43,372 bases of DNA, from contig JAUSCI010000030.1 of the NCBI GenBank assembly GCA_030651305.1, positions 1 through 43,372 on the forward strand, read 5' to 3'. This DNA is from Sulfuritalea sp. (GTDB lineage Bacteria > Pseudomonadota > Gammaproteobacteria > Burkholderiales > Rhodocyclaceae). The number at the start of each line of letters is the position of its first letter. The stretch's first letter is position 1. Shown piece after piece: positions 33,859-42,873 of this stretch. Under the pieces are notes generated by a model. The model searched no databases, was not told the DNA's origin, and worked only from the letters and a program-made list of their open reading frames with translations. The translations under genes and the position numbers were made by a program.

Positions 33859-35872
33859 ACAGAAGTCCGCCAACACCCTCGCGGGCAGATTGGCCCGGCT
33901 CGGCCTGCGCACCGATGCCGACTATGTGCTGCACCTGCCCCTGCGCTACGAAGACGAGACCCGCATCACGGCCATCCGCGACGCGCAGCCCGGTGTCGCG
34001 GCGCAGTTCGAGGTCGATGTCATCGACAGCGAAATCGCCTATCGGCCGCGCCGCCAGTTGCTGGCGCGGGTCGGCGATGCCAGCGGCATCCTTCTGCTGC
34101 GCTTCCTGAACTTCTATCCGAGTCAGCAGAAGACCTTGCAGGCCGGAGCGCGCCTGCGCATTTTCGGTGAGCTTCACGAAGGCCATCTCGGGGCTGAAAT
34201 CATCCATCCGCGATTCCATGTCGTCGGCGCCGAGGAGTCGCTGCCGGAATGCCTGACGCCGGTCTATCCGACGACGGCCGGACTCGGCCAGGCCACCTTG
34301 CGCCGCCTGATCGAGCGGGCGCTGCAACGCGCCGATCTGAGCGACACACTGCCACCGGCCCTGCGCCAGCGGTTGCAGCTGCCCGAGTTTGCCGCCGCCA
34401 TTGTCCGCCTGCACACGCCGCCGCCCGACATGACGCAAGCAGTGCTGGAATCGCGCGATCATCCGGCCTGGCGCCGCGTCCAGTTCGACGAGTTGCTGGC
34501 GCAGCAACTCAGCCTGCGTCGTGCCTACACCGCGCGCCGGGCGCGCGGTGCGCCGCGTCTGGCCGCAACGGCCTCGCTGACCGGCGCCTTGCTGGAGTCC
34601 CTGCCATTCCGCCTGACCAAAGCGCAGCAGCGCGCCTGGCGCGAAATCGCCGCCGACCTCGGCCAGCCGCATCCGATGCAGCGCCTGTTGCAAGGCGACG
34701 TCGGCAGCGGCAAGACAGTGGTTGCCGCACTGGCCATGCTGCATGCCGTCGAAGCCGGTTATCAGGCGGCCCTGATGGCGCCGACCGAGATCCTCGCCGA
34801 ACAGCATTACCGCAAGCTCGCGGCGTGGCTCGCGCCGCTCGGCCTCGAAGTCGCCTGGCTTACCGGCAGCCTGAAGAAGCGCGAGAAAGACGCGGCAATC
34901 GCAAGAGTCGGCGCTGGCGAGACGCCGATCATCGTCGGCACGCATGCCCTGATCGAAGACAAGGTCGAGTTCGCCCGCCTCGGCCTGGCGATAGTCGACG
35001 AGCAGCACCGCTTCGGCGTGCGCCAGCGTCTGGCGCTGAAAGAGAAGGGCCTCTTCGCGCACCAGCTGGCGATGTCGGCGACGCCGATCCCGCGCACGCT
35101 GGCCATGAGCTACTACGCCGATCTGGATGTCTCGGTGCTCGACGAACTGCCGCCCGGTCGCACGCCGGTCACCACAAAGCTCGTCGCGGAGGGACGCCGC
35201 GACCAGGTCGTGGCGCGCGTGCATGAGGCCTGCCGCAGCGGGCGTCAGGCGTACTGGGTTTGTCCGTTGATTGAAGAGAGCGAGACATTGCAGTTGAAGA
35301 CCGCAGAGGAAACCTTCACCCGCCTGAGCGCCGACCTGCCCGAACTGAAAATCGGCCTCGTTCATGGTCGCCTCAAGGCCGCCGAAAAGGCTGCCGTGAT
35401 GGCGGCCTTCGTCGCCAACGAAATCCAACTGCTGGTGGCCACCACGGTGATCGAAGTCGGCGTCGACGTGCCGAATGCCAGCCTGATGGTCATCGAGCAC
35501 GCCGAGCGCTTCGGCCTCGCGCAATTGCACCAGTTGCGCGGTCGTGTCGGGCGCGGCACCGACGCTTCGGCCTGCATCCTGCTCTATGCCAAACCGCTGG
35601 GCGAACTGGCCAGGGCGCGGCTGAAAATCATTTTCGAAAGCAGTGACGGCTTCGAGATTGCCCGCGAGGATTTGCGTCTGCGCGGCCCCGGCGAGTTCAT
35701 CGGCGCGCGGCAAAGCGGCCTGCCGCTGCTGCGCTATGCCGATCTGGACGATGCGGCGCTGGTCGAGCAGGCGCGCGCCGTCGCCGAAGACATGCTGCGC
35801 GATGCGCCGGAAGCTGCCGAGGCGCATTTGAAGCGCTGGCTGGGCGGCCGCGAGGAACTGCTCAAGGCGTAA
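33836..35872 (+). CDS. recG: ATP-dependent DNA helicase RecG
   Basis: Branch-migrating helicase that reverses stalled forks and processes recombination intermediates. 678 residues from the ATG at 33836 inside the ridA end; a TTG at 33851 is an alternative start. An N-terminal wedge/OB region (about 50-160) precedes the helicase core, with Walker [12 protein letters not shown], the DEQHRFG box, [10 protein letters not shown] and [10 protein letters not shown] perfect ten-base inverted pair at 34529-34549 lies in the [11 protein letters not shown] coding part. Gene context: ridA upstream, ubiA ten bases downstream. Confidence 0.95.
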   Translation: MPCSSLAEQKSANTLAGRLARLGLRTDADYVLHLPLRYEDETRITAIRDAQPGVAAQFEVDVIDSEIAYRPRRQLLARVGDASGILLLRFLNFYPSQQKTLQAGARLRIFGELHEGHLGAEIIHPRFHVVGAEESLPECLTPVYPTTAGLGQATLRRLIERALQRADLSDTLPPALRQRLQLPEFAAAIVRLHTPPPDMTQAVLESRDHPAWRRVQFDELLAQQLSLRRAYTARRARGAPRLAATASLTGALLESLPFRLTKAQQRAWREIAADLGQPHPMQRLLQGDVGSGKTVVAALAMLHAVEAGYQAALMAPTEILAEQHYRKLAAWLAPLGLEVAWLTGSLKKREKDAAIARVGAGETPIIVGTHALIEDKVEFARLGLAIVDEQHRFGVRQRLALKEKGLFAHQLAMSATPIPRTLAMSYYADLDVSVLDELPPGRTPVTTKLVAEGRRDQVVARVHEACRSGRQAYWVCPLIEESETLQLKTAEETFTRLSADLPELKIGLVHGRLKAAEKAAVMAAFVANEIQLLVATTVIEVGVDVPNASLMVIEHAERFGLAQLHQLRGRVGRGTDASACILLYAKPLGELARARLKIIFESSDGFEIAREDLRLRGPGEFIGARQSGLPLLRYADLDDAALVEQARAVAEDMLRDAPEAAEAHLKRWLGGREELLKA

Positions 35873-35881
35873 AATCGCGGC

Positions 35882-36769
35882 ATGACTTTTGTCGAAATAA
35901 AAGAGCGCCTCGACCTCTACGAGAAGCTGATGCGGCTGGACAAGCCGATCGGCACGCTGCTGCTGCTGTGGCCGACGCTGTGGGCCTTGTGGATCGCCAC
36001 CAGTGGGCGGCCGCACTGGCTGCTGGTCTGGATCTTCGCCCTGGGCACGCTGCTGATGCGTTCCGCCGGCGTCGTGATAAACGACTATGCCGATCGCGAT
36101 TTCGATCCGCATGTCGAACGCACCAAGGACCGGCCGCTGGCGGCGCGCACGGTGTCCACGCGTGAGGCGCTGACACTGGCGGCCGTCCTCGTCTTCTGTG
36201 CTTTCGTGCTGATCCTGCCGATTTTCCGCGAGGTCTGGTGGCTGGCGCTGATCGCGGTCTTCCTCGCCGTCAGTTATCCGTTTACCAAGCGCTTCTTCGC
36301 CCTGCCGCAGGCCTATCTCGGCGTCGCCTTCGGCTTTGGCATTCCGATGGCGTTTGCCGCGGCGACCGGCGAAGTCGGCGTTCTGGGCTGGATCATGTTG
36401 GCCGCCAACATTTTCTGGGCGCTGGCCTACGACACCGAATACGCCATGGTCGATCGCGAGGACGACCTCAAGATCGGCATCCGCACCGCGGCGATCACCT
36501 TCGGCCGTTTCGATGTGCTGGCCGTGATGCTCTGTTATGCCGTGATGCTCGGCATCCTGGCCGTTGTCGGCCTGGAACTGGCTTACGGTGCCCCGTATTT
36601 TGCCGGCCTGGCCGTCGCCGCAGCGGTGGCGGGCTATCACTACACCCTGATCCGCGGCCGCAGCCGCGACGGCTGCTTTGCCGCCTTCCGGCACAACAAG
36701 TGGTTCGGCGCGGCAATCTTCGCCGGCATCGTTGCCGAACTCAATCTCCGGCCCTGGTTGGGGCTGTGA
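35882..36769 (+). CDS. ubiA: 4-hydroxybenzoate polyprenyltransferase
   Basis: Integral membrane enzyme that attaches the prenyl tail to 4-hydroxybenzoate, the first membrane step of ubiquinone synthesis. 295 residues, about eight or nine helices. The two Asp-rich sites are present: [19 protein letters not shown] near residue 67 and [13 protein letters not shown] near residue 185. It starts ten bases after recG and is followed by ubiD, so consecutive ubiquinone steps are neighbours. Confidence 0.96.
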   Translation: MTFVEIKERLDLYEKLMRLDKPIGTLLLLWPTLWALWIATSGRPHWLLVWIFALGTLLMRSAGVVINDYADRDFDPHVERTKDRPLAARTVSTREALTLAAVLVFCAFVLILPIFREVWWLALIAVFLAVSYPFTKRFFALPQAYLGVAFGFGIPMAFAAATGEVGVLGWIMLAANIFWALAYDTEYAMVDREDDLKIGIRTAAITFGRFDVLAVMLCYAVMLGILAVVGLELAYGAPYFAGLAVAAAVAGYHYTLIRGRSRDGCFAAFRHNKWFGAAIFAGIVAELNLRPWLGL

Positions 36770-36794
36770 TGTGCTTGCCGGTTAAACTCCCTCC

Positions 36795-38300
36795 ATGAAA
36801 TATACCGACCTGCGCGATTTCGTTGCCCAACTCGAAGCGCTCGGCGAGCTCAAGCGGATTGCCGCCGAGGTCGATCCGTATCTGGAGATGACCGAAATCT
36901 GCGACCGCGTGTTGCGCGCCGGCGGGCCGGCGTTGTTGTTCGAAAATCCCAAGGGGCATTCGATCCCGGTGCTGGCCAACCTGTTCGGCACGCCGCGCCG
37001 CGTGGCGCTCGGTATTGCCACCGGTGAGGGCGAAGAGAATGACGGCGCTGACTGGAAGACCCGCCTGCGCGAGGTCGGTGCGCTGCTTGCCTACCTCAAG
37101 GAACCCGAACCGCCGAAGGGCCTGAAGGACGCTTGGGACAAGCTGCCGGTGCTGAAACAAGTGCTCAACATGGCGCCCAAGGTGGTCAGCTCGGCGCCCT
37201 GCCAGGAAGTCATTTGGGAGGGCAAGGATGTCGATCTGGCGCGCCTGCCGGTGCAGACCTGCTGGCCCGGCGACGCCGCACCGCTGATCACCTGGGGCCT
37301 GGTCGTCACGCGCGGCGCGCAGAAGACCCGGCAGAACCTCGGCATCTATCGCCAGCAGGTGATCGGCCCGAATAAAGTCATCATGCGCTGGCTCGCGCAT
37401 CGCGGCGGCGCGCTGGATTTTCGCGAGCATTGCGCGGCGCATCCCGGCGAGCCTTTCCCGCTCGCGGTGGTGATCGGCGCCGATCCGGCGACGATCCTGG
37501 CGGCGGTGACGCCGGTGCCCGATACGCTGTCGGAATATCAATTCGCCGGGCTGCTGCGCGGCGCCAAGACGGAGCTGGTGAAGTGCCTCGGCTCGGATTT
37601 GCAGGTACCGGCGTCAAGCGAGATCGTGCTGGAAGGTTTCATCAATCCGGGCGAAACAGCGGCGGAAGGTCCATTCGGCGACCACACCGGCTATTACAAC
37701 GAGGTGGCCGAGTTTCCGGTGTTCACCATCGAGCGCATCACCCTGCGCCGCGATCCTATCTACCACTCCACCTACACCGGCAAGCCACCCGACGAGCCGG
37801 CGATGCTCGGCCTGGCCTTGAACGAAGTCTTCGTCCCGCTGCTGCAAAAGCAGTTTCCCGAGATCACCGATTTCTACCTGCCGCCCGAGGGCTGCTCCTA
37901 CCGGCTGGCCGTGGTCAGCATCAACAAGCAGTATCCGGGGCATGCCAAGCGCGTGATGTTCGGCATCTGGAGTTTCCTGCGCCAGTTCATGTATACCAAG
38001 TTCATCATCGTCACCGACGACGACGTCGATGTGCGCTCCTGGCCCGAGGTGATCTGGGCGCTGACCACGCGTGTCGACGCGGCGCGCGACACGCTGATTG
38101 CCGAGAACACGCCCATTGATTACCTCGACTTCGCGTCACCGGTGGCGAGCCTGGGGAGCAAAATGGGCATCGATGCGACCAACAAATGGCCGGAAGAGAC
38201 TTCGCGCCAGTGGGGTCGCCCGATCGCCATGGACCCGGCCGTGAAAGCGCGCGTTGACGCGCTCTGGCAACAATTGGGATTGCAGGAGAGAGATCAATGA
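36795..38300 (+). CDS. ubiD: 3-octaprenyl-4-hydroxybenzoate decarboxylase
   Basis: Prenylated-FMN-dependent decarboxylase acting after UbiA in ubiquinone synthesis. 501 residues, close to the E. coli length. It begins [14 protein letters not shown], as typical UbiD proteins do; the core has [14 protein letters not shown], the [13 protein letters not shown] motif near residue 294 and the conserved C-terminal TNKWPEE segment. The prFMN synthase UbiX is not in the window. Its stop overlaps the start of the following small membrane gene. Confidence 0.97.
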   Translation: MKYTDLRDFVAQLEALGELKRIAAEVDPYLEMTEICDRVLRAGGPALLFENPKGHSIPVLANLFGTPRRVALGIATGEGEENDGADWKTRLREVGALLAYLKEPEPPKGLKDAWDKLPVLKQVLNMAPKVVSSAPCQEVIWEGKDVDLARLPVQTCWPGDAAPLITWGLVVTRGAQKTRQNLGIYRQQVIGPNKVIMRWLAHRGGALDFREHCAAHPGEPFPLAVVIGADPATILAAVTPVPDTLSEYQFAGLLRGAKTELVKCLGSDLQVPASSEIVLEGFINPGETAAEGPFGDHTGYYNEVAEFPVFTIERITLRRDPIYHSTYTGKPPDEPAMLGLALNEVFVPLLQKQFPEITDFYLPPEGCSYRLAVVSINKQYPGHAKRVMFGIWSFLRQFMYTKFIIVTDDDVDVRSWPEVIWALTTRVDAARDTLIAENTPIDYLDFASPVASLGSKMGIDATNKWPEETSRQWGRPIAMDPAVKARVDALWQQLGLQERDQ

Positions 38301-38722
38301 GCGAAGCCGAAGCGATTCCGCCGCAACCGGAAGTGGACAGCGACCTGGACGGGCCGCGTGCCTGGTGCCACGTGATGTACGGGCTGCATGCGCTGTCGGC
38401 GATTTCCGGAATACTCAGTTCGGCCACGATCGTCGGCGCCTTTGTCTTCGGCTGGCCGTCGATCATCGCCGTGATCATCAACTACGTCACCCGCGACCGG
38501 GTGCGCGGCACCTGGATGGCGACGCACTGGCGCTGGCAGTTGCGCAGTTTCTGGTTCGCCGCGCTGTGGCTGCTGCTGGCCGGCCTGCTGGTGATCACCC
38601 TGATCGGCATTCCGGCGGCGTTCATGGTCATCGTCGGCACCGGGCTGTGGGTGTTCTACCGCGTGATCCGCGGCTGGATGGCACTGGTCGACCGGCGGGC
38701 AATGCCGGTGCCGGCGCCCTGA
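38297..38722 (+). CDS. Small membrane protein, DUF4870-like
   Basis: 141 residues with about three to four hydrophobic segments (roughly 33-60, 83-105, 108-127). The order of [24 protein letters not shown] and the [12 protein letters not shown] end resembles the DUF4870 proteins of betaproteobacteria. No function is known. The ATG overlaps the ubiD stop by four bases, so the gene belongs to the ubiA-ubiD transcript. A stem-loop repeat follows at 38734. Confidence 0.75.
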   Translation: MSEAEAIPPQPEVDSDLDGPRAWCHVMYGLHALSAISGILSSATIVGAFVFGWPSIIAVIINYVTRDRVRGTWMATHWRWQLRSFWFAALWLLLAGLLVITLIGIPAAFMVIVGTGLWVFYRVIRGWMALVDRRAMPVPAP

Positions 38723-38733
38723 CGCCGGCCTCG

Positions 38734-38762
38734 CCTGCCGCAACGCGGATTGCGGCGGCAGG
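38734..38762 (+). repeat. Stem-loop, copy 2 of the CCTGCCGCA-N11-GGCGGCAGG repeat
   Basis: Same arms and same 11-base spacing as the one between bioF and dsbB (2210-2238). It lies between the small membrane gene and the AlgH-like gene, with no T-run after it. Confidence 0.5.
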
Positions 38763-38771
38763 GGCGACGAC

Positions 38772-38777
38772 TATACT
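38772..38777 (+). promoter_or_regulatory. Possible -10 box just before the AlgH-like gene
   Basis: TATACT, with TTGCGG (38750-38755) 16 bases upstream as a weak -35. The ATG at 38784 is six bases further, so the transcript would have almost no leader. The -35 overlaps the stem-loop repeat. Confidence 0.3.
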
Positions 38778-38783
38778 TTGCTC

Positions 38784-39524
38784 ATGCCTCGCCTGTATCA
38801 AGCGCTCCTGCTAGCACTGTGCGGCTGCATCCAGTCGCTGCCGCTGTTTGCGGCCGAAGCAGCGGACGACCGTTCCGTGCTGCTGATTGCGACCGAGGGC
38901 ATGGCCGATCCGCGCTTCCGCCAGTCCGTTGTGCTGGTAACGCAACATGGCCCCAGCCGGTCGACGGTCGGCGTCATCGTCAATCGCGTCCTCGACGTAG
39001 GGCTCGACCGGGTGTTTCCCGAACTCAAGCAGGCGGCACGGCACCGGCTGCATTACGGCGGCCCGGTGGTGCCGGGGCAGATCGTGTTCATGGTGCGCGG
39101 CGAGACGGCACCGGCGGCGGCGATCGCCCTGGCCGAGCGCCTGTTCCTCAGCAGCGACGGCGACAGCCTGCGACAGCTGCTTGACGCGCAGACGCCGGCG
39201 GTCCGACTTCGGGTGTTCACCGGTTTCGCCAGCTGGGCGCCGTATCAACTGGAGAGCGAGATCGATCGCGGCGACTGGTACCTGTTGCCGGTGGATGTCG
39301 ATGCCCTGTTCAATGATCCGCTGGACGAGATGTGGCCCAAACTGTGGCGTCGCGCGACGCAGGTTATGGTGCGGGCCCCTTCCGTGGCGCCTGCCAACGG
39401 GCATGGCGACGCGAGGATGTCGCTGCAGCAAACGGCGGTCGGCTTAGGCGAAACAGACTACTTTCCGGGACGGGCAGCGCGCATACTCGCGGCCTCCAGT
39501 CTCCATCAACAGGAATCCCCATGA
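38784..39524 (+). CDS. YqgE/AlgH-like (DUF179) protein with an N-terminal signal peptide
   Basis: 246 residues. The N-terminus (MPRLYQALLLALC, hydrophobic to about 26, then AAEA) looks like a Sec signal, which ordinary cytoplasmic AlgH/YqgE proteins lack. The DUF179 core follows, with ATEGMADPRFRQSVVLVTQH, VGVIVNR, LHYGGPV, and RVFTGFASWAPYQLESEI. The family has no established biochemical role. The frame has an earlier TTG at 38778, but the ATG at 38784 is more likely. The stop overlaps the start of a 63-residue Cys-rich gene. Confidence 0.87.
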   Translation: MPRLYQALLLALCGCIQSLPLFAAEAADDRSVLLIATEGMADPRFRQSVVLVTQHGPSRSTVGVIVNRVLDVGLDRVFPELKQAARHRLHYGGPVVPGQIVFMVRGETAPAAAIALAERLFLSSDGDSLRQLLDAQTPAVRLRVFTGFASWAPYQLESEIDRGDWYLLPVDVDALFNDPLDEMWPKLWRRATQVMVRAPSVAPANGHGDARMSLQQTAVGLGETDYFPGRAARILAASSLHQQESP

Positions 39525-39712
39525 CTCTTTGCCCGATTGCCATTGCCGTTGGCTGCAAGAAATGCCCTGTCTTCAAGATCTGCCCGGCCAAGGGGCTGAT
39601 TGGCGACATGCCGTCCGCGCCCACGCCGGCTCCCGCGCCGCAAGCAAAACCCAAGAGCCGGACCAAGGCCGCGACGAAGTCCCGCGCCGCGGCGATGCGC
39701 AAGAAAAAGTAA
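39521..39712 (+). CDS. 63-residue protein with four N-terminal cysteines and a basic tail
   Basis: Starts MTLCPIAIAVGCKKCPVFKIC, with the cysteines spaced C-x7-C-x2-C-x5-C, a pattern fit for a metal or Fe-S site. Residues 33-63 form a Pro/Ala then Lys/Arg/Ala-rich tail. An AGGAA ribosome binding site lies before the ATG, which overlaps the stop of the AlgH-like gene (ATGA). I recall similar small conserved proteins in betaproteobacteria, but no function. The frame is open upstream, but only inside the AlgH-like gene. Confidence 0.7.
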   Translation: MTLCPIAIAVGCKKCPVFKICPAKGLIGDMPSAPTPAPAPQAKPKSRTKAATKSRAAAMRKKK

Positions 39713-39787
39713 TCGCGCGCAAGTCCTTGCGAAATCTCTCGCAACGGCGCCGTCGGCGCACCAATAGGGAGCGGCAGAATTTTGCTG

Positions 39788-39804
39788 GCCCTCCATTTTG
39801 GTGC
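39788..39804 (+). promoter_or_regulatory. Candidate NtrC-type enhancer site upstream of urtA
   Basis: GCCCTC-N5-TGGTGC is a partial match to GCACCA-N5-TGGTGC, with one perfect half (39799-39804). An 8-base inverted pair, CGCACCAA (39757-39764) and TTGGTGCG (39798-39805), encloses the area. The distance to the sigma-54 promoter (about 130-145 bases before the predicted start) is typical for enhancer sites. Confidence 0.35.
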
Positions 39805-39906
39805 GTGCCGGTTTCCCTCCCCTGCGCCTGGCCCGAGTCAGGGCGTTCAGGTTATTCCCAGTAGCAGCAGTCGACTGCGGCCGTTTGGCCGACCTTGTCG
39901 ACGGCA

Positions 39907-39922
39907 TGGCACGACCTTCGCT
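39907..39922 (+). promoter_or_regulatory. Sigma-54 promoter of the urt operon
   Basis: TGGCACGACCTTCGCT matches the -24/-12 consensus TGGCACG-N4-TTGCW except for one base at -14. The invariant GG and GC are exactly ten bases apart. The predicted start is about 39933, giving a 57-base leader to urtA. Nitrogen control of urea uptake fits sigma-54 and NtrC. Confidence 0.65.
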
Positions 39923-39989
39923 ATGGAAGGACTGCACCGTTTCAATCCAGACGGTCTGTCCGCTCAAATCCATCGAAAGGGGTTATTCC

Positions 39990-41258
39990 ATGCTACGTCG
40001 CAACTTCATCAAGGCCACGGCCGTTTCCATCGCCCTCGCAGCCGCCGGCTTCGTCTCCCAGCCGGCCGTCGCCGCCGACACCATCAAAGTCGGCATCCTG
40101 CATTCGCTGTCCGGCACCATGGCCATTTCCGAAACCGCGCTGAAGGAAACGGCGCTGATGACCATTGCCGAAATCAATGCCAAGGGCGGCGTCATGGGCA
40201 AGCAGCTCGAAGCCGTGGTGGTCGATCCCGCCTCCAACTGGCCGCTGTTCGCCGAGAAGGCGCGCCAGCTGCTGACCCAGGACAAGGTTGCGGTCACCTT
40301 CGGCTGCTGGACCTCGGTCTCGCGCAAGTCGGTGAACCCGGTGTTCAAGGAACTCAACGGCCTCTTGTTCTACCCCGTGCAATATGAAGGCGAGGAACTC
40401 GAAAAGAACGTCTTCTACACCGGCGCGGCGCCCAACCAGCAGGCGATCCCGGCCGTCGAATACCTGATGAGCAAGGACGGCGGCTCGGCCAAGCGCTGGG
40501 TGCTGCTCGGCACCGACTACGTCTATCCGCGCACCACCAACAAGATCCTGCGCGCCTTCCTCAAGAGCAAGGGCGTCGCCGAAGCCGACATCATGGAGGA
40601 GTACACCCCCTTCGGCCACAGCGACTACCAGACCATCATCGCCAAGATCAAGAAGTTCGCCGGTGAAGGCAAGAAGACGGCCGTGGTGTCGACCATCAAC
40701 GGCGACTCCAACGTGCCCTTCTACAAGGAACTCGGCAACGCCGGCCTCAAGGCCACCGACGTGCCGGTGGTGGCCTTCTCGGTCGGCGAGGAGGAACTGC
40801 GCGGCGTCGATACCAAGCCGCTGGTGGGTCACCTCGCCGCCTGGAACTACTTCCAGTCGATCAAGAATCCGCAGAATGACGCCTTCATCAAGATGTACCG
40901 CGACTGGGCCAAGAAGCAGAAGCTGCCCAAGGCCGAGTCCGTCGTCACCAACGACCCGATGGAAGCTACCTACATCGGCATCCACATGTGGAAGCAGGCG
41001 GTCGAGAAGGCCAAGAGCACGGATGTGGACAAGGTCATCGCGGCGATGGGCGGCCAGACCTTCAAGGCGCCGTCGGGCTTCAGCATCAAGATGGACGAGA
41101 AGAACCATCACCTGCACCGCGCCGTGTTCATCGGCGAAGTGAAGGGCGACGGCCAGTTCAACGTGGTGTGGAAGACCAAGGGCCCGGTCAAGGCCCAGCC
41201 GTGGTCGCCCTTCATCGCCGGCAACGACAAGAAGAAGGACGAGCCGGAAGGCAAGTAG
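39990..41258 (+). CDS. urtA: Urea ABC transporter substrate-binding protein (Tat-exported)
   Basis: Periplasmic urea-binding component of the UrtABCDE importer. 422 residues from the ATG at 39990, preceded by AAAGGGG. The N-terminal signal has LRRNFIK, a twin-arginine motif, then a hydrophobic stretch ending AVAAD. The mature part is a type I periplasmic-binding fold, with VGILHSLSGTMAISE, FGCWTSVSRKSVNPV and FYPVQYEGEE, which are UrtA marks. The frame is open about 60 codons further upstream, but that part has no family character and lies over the sigma-54 promoter. urtB follows after a palindromic repeat. Confidence 0.95.
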   Translation: MLRRNFIKATAVSIALAAAGFVSQPAVAADTIKVGILHSLSGTMAISETALKETALMTIAEINAKGGVMGKQLEAVVVDPASNWPLFAEKARQLLTQDKVAVTFGCWTSVSRKSVNPVFKELNGLLFYPVQYEGEELEKNVFYTGAAPNQQAIPAVEYLMSKDGGSAKRWVLLGTDYVYPRTTNKILRAFLKSKGVAEADIMEEYTPFGHSDYQTIIAKIKKFAGEGKKTAVVSTINGDSNVPFYKELGNAGLKATDVPVVAFSVGEEELRGVDTKPLVGHLAAWNYFQSIKNPQNDAFIKMYRDWAKKQKLPKAESVVTNDPMEATYIGIHMWKQAVEKAKSTDVDKVIAAMGGQTFKAPSGFSIKMDEKNHHLHRAVFIGEVKGDGQFNVVWKTKGPVKAQPWSPFIAGNDKKKDEPEGK

Positions 41259-41270
41259 TTCCAAACCGTT

Positions 41271-41335
41271 AGCCACAGAGGACACAGAGGTAAAGCGATT
41301 TGCCTCTCTCTGTGACCTCTGTGATCTCTGTGGCT
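41271..41335. repeat. CCACAGAG-type inverted repeat between urtA and urtB
   Basis: Left arm AGCCACAGAGGACACAGAGG (41271-41290), right arm its near-complement (41316-41335, two mismatches), loop of 25 bases with further CTCTGTG units. A short TTTT follows. The hairpin begins 12 bases after the urtA stop and could protect the urtA end of the mRNA or cut off some transcripts before urtB. Confidence 0.8.
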
Positions 41336-41362
41336 GCTTTTCGGTTTCTTCAATGACTCGTC

Positions 41363-42865
41363 ATGCGCAAACTCCTGCTCGCACTCTGCTGCTGTCTTAG
41401 CGCCTTCGCCCACGCGGCGCTGGACCCGGCAGCCGTGCGGCAGCTCGCCGCCGAGGAGTCCGACGACAAGATTGCGGCAATCCACAGGCTCGCCCTGACT
41501 GCCGAATCCGAGGCGCTGGCGCTGCTGCAGCAACTCGCCGACGGCACGCTGAAGGACGACAAGGGCGAGGACATCACCATCAACAACCGCGTGCGGCGTG
41601 AACTCGAAGGCGCGCTGGCCGTGCTGAAACTCATCGACCCCGACGCCACCGTGCGCATCAAGGCGGTCAAGGAAATCGCCACCAATGTCGACGCCGGCAT
41701 GGCGCCGATGCTGGCCAAGGCGCGCGACCGCGAAACTGATCCGAAGATTCGCGCGCTGCTGGTCGAAGTGCATGCGCTGGCCACGCTGAAGGACGCCGAT
41801 TCCAAAGTCCGTATCGCGGCTGCCACGGCGCTGGCCGGCAGCGCCGATCCGAATACCAAGGCCGTATTGAAAGCCCAATCCGAACCGGCCAACGAGACGG
41901 AGGTCGAGGTGCGCCGCGCCGCCTTCCGCTCCTACCTCGAAGTCAAGGACCGCCTGACCCTGGCCGAAACCATTGGCCGCATCTTCTCCGGGCTCTCGCT
42001 CGGCAGCATCCTCTTGCTGGCCGCGCTCGGGCTGGCCATCACCTACGGCGTCATGGGCGTGATCAACATGGCCCACGGCGAGCTGCTGATGATCGGCGCC
42101 TACGCCACCTACGCGATCCAGGGAATCTTCCGCGCGCATTTCCCGGCGCAGCTCGACTGGTATCTGCTGGCCGCTGTGCCGGTGGCCTTCTTCGCCGCCG
42201 CTGCCGTCGGCGTGCTGCTCGAACGCACGGTGATCCGCTGGCTTTATGGCCGCGCACTGGAAACCCTGCTCGCCACCTGGGGCCTGTCGCTGATGCTGAT
42301 CCAGGCCGCGCGCGTGATCTTCGGCGCGCAGAACGTCGAGGTCGCGAATCCCTCCTGGATGTCGGGCGGCCTCGAAATCCTGCCCAGCATCGTGCTGCCG
42401 CTCAACCGCATCGTCATCGTCGGCTTCGCCCTGTTCGTGCTGATGCTGGTCTGGGTGCTGATGAACAAGACGCGGCTGGGCATGTTCGTCCGCGCCGTGA
42501 CGCAGAACCGCGCCATGGCCGGTTGCGTCGGCGTGCCGACGGGGCGTATCGATACTGTGGCTTTCGCCCTCGGCGCCGGCATTGCGGGCCTGGGCGGCGT
42601 TGCGCTGTCGCAGATCGCCAACGTCGGCCCCGACATGGGCCAGGGCTACATCGTCGATTCCTTCATGGTCGTCGTACTGGGCGGCGTCGGCCAACTGGCC
42701 GGCGCGGTGTGGGCGGCGCTGGGCCTGGGCATCGTCACCAAGTTCATCGAGAGTTGGGCCGGCGCCGTGATCGCCAAGATCGTGGTGCTGGTCTTCATCA
42801 TCATGTTCATCCAGAAGCGTCCGCAGGGCCTGTTCGCCCTCAAGGGCCGCTTCGTGGAAAGCTGA
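41363..42865 (+). CDS. urtB: Urea ABC transporter permease UrtB
   Basis: 500 residues. A signal peptide (about 1-20, ending AHAAL) is followed by a helical HEAT-like periplasmic domain to about residue 195, typical of UrtB and absent from plain branched-chain amino acid permeases. The C-terminal part (about 205-495) is an eight-helix LivH-type permease with GLSLGSILLLAALGLAITYG, GVMGVINMAHGE, and GLGGVALSQIANVGPDMGQ. It follows urtA after 104 bases and precedes urtC after 101 bases; both gaps contain the same repeat. Confidence 0.95.
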   Translation: MRKLLLALCCCLSAFAHAALDPAAVRQLAAEESDDKIAAIHRLALTAESEALALLQQLADGTLKDDKGEDITINNRVRRELEGALAVLKLIDPDATVRIKAVKEIATNVDAGMAPMLAKARDRETDPKIRALLVEVHALATLKDADSKVRIAAATALAGSADPNTKAVLKAQSEPANETEVEVRRAAFRSYLEVKDRLTLAETIGRIFSGLSLGSILLLAALGLAITYGVMGVINMAHGELLMIGAYATYAIQGIFRAHFPAQLDWYLLAAVPVAFFAAAAVGVLLERTVIRWLYGRALETLLATWGLSLMLIQAARVIFGAQNVEVANPSWMSGGLEILPSIVLPLNRIVIVGFALFVLMLVWVLMNKTRLGMFVRAVTQNRAMAGCVGVPTGRIDTVAFALGAGIAGLGGVALSQIANVGPDMGQGYIVDSFMVVVLGGVGQLAGAVWAALGLGIVTKFIESWAGAVIAKIVVLVFIIMFIQKRPQGLFALKGRFVES

Positions 42866-42873
42866 AGACCATG

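Noticed and set aside
33800-36694. 964-codon open frame on the minus strand across recG and ubiA
   Set aside because: It is the antisense of two clear genes, has no family motif, and arises from the high GC third-position bias.
39798-39989. N-terminal extension of urtA by 64 codons
   Set aside because: It would run over the sigma-54 promoter and precede a complete twin-arginine signal peptide.
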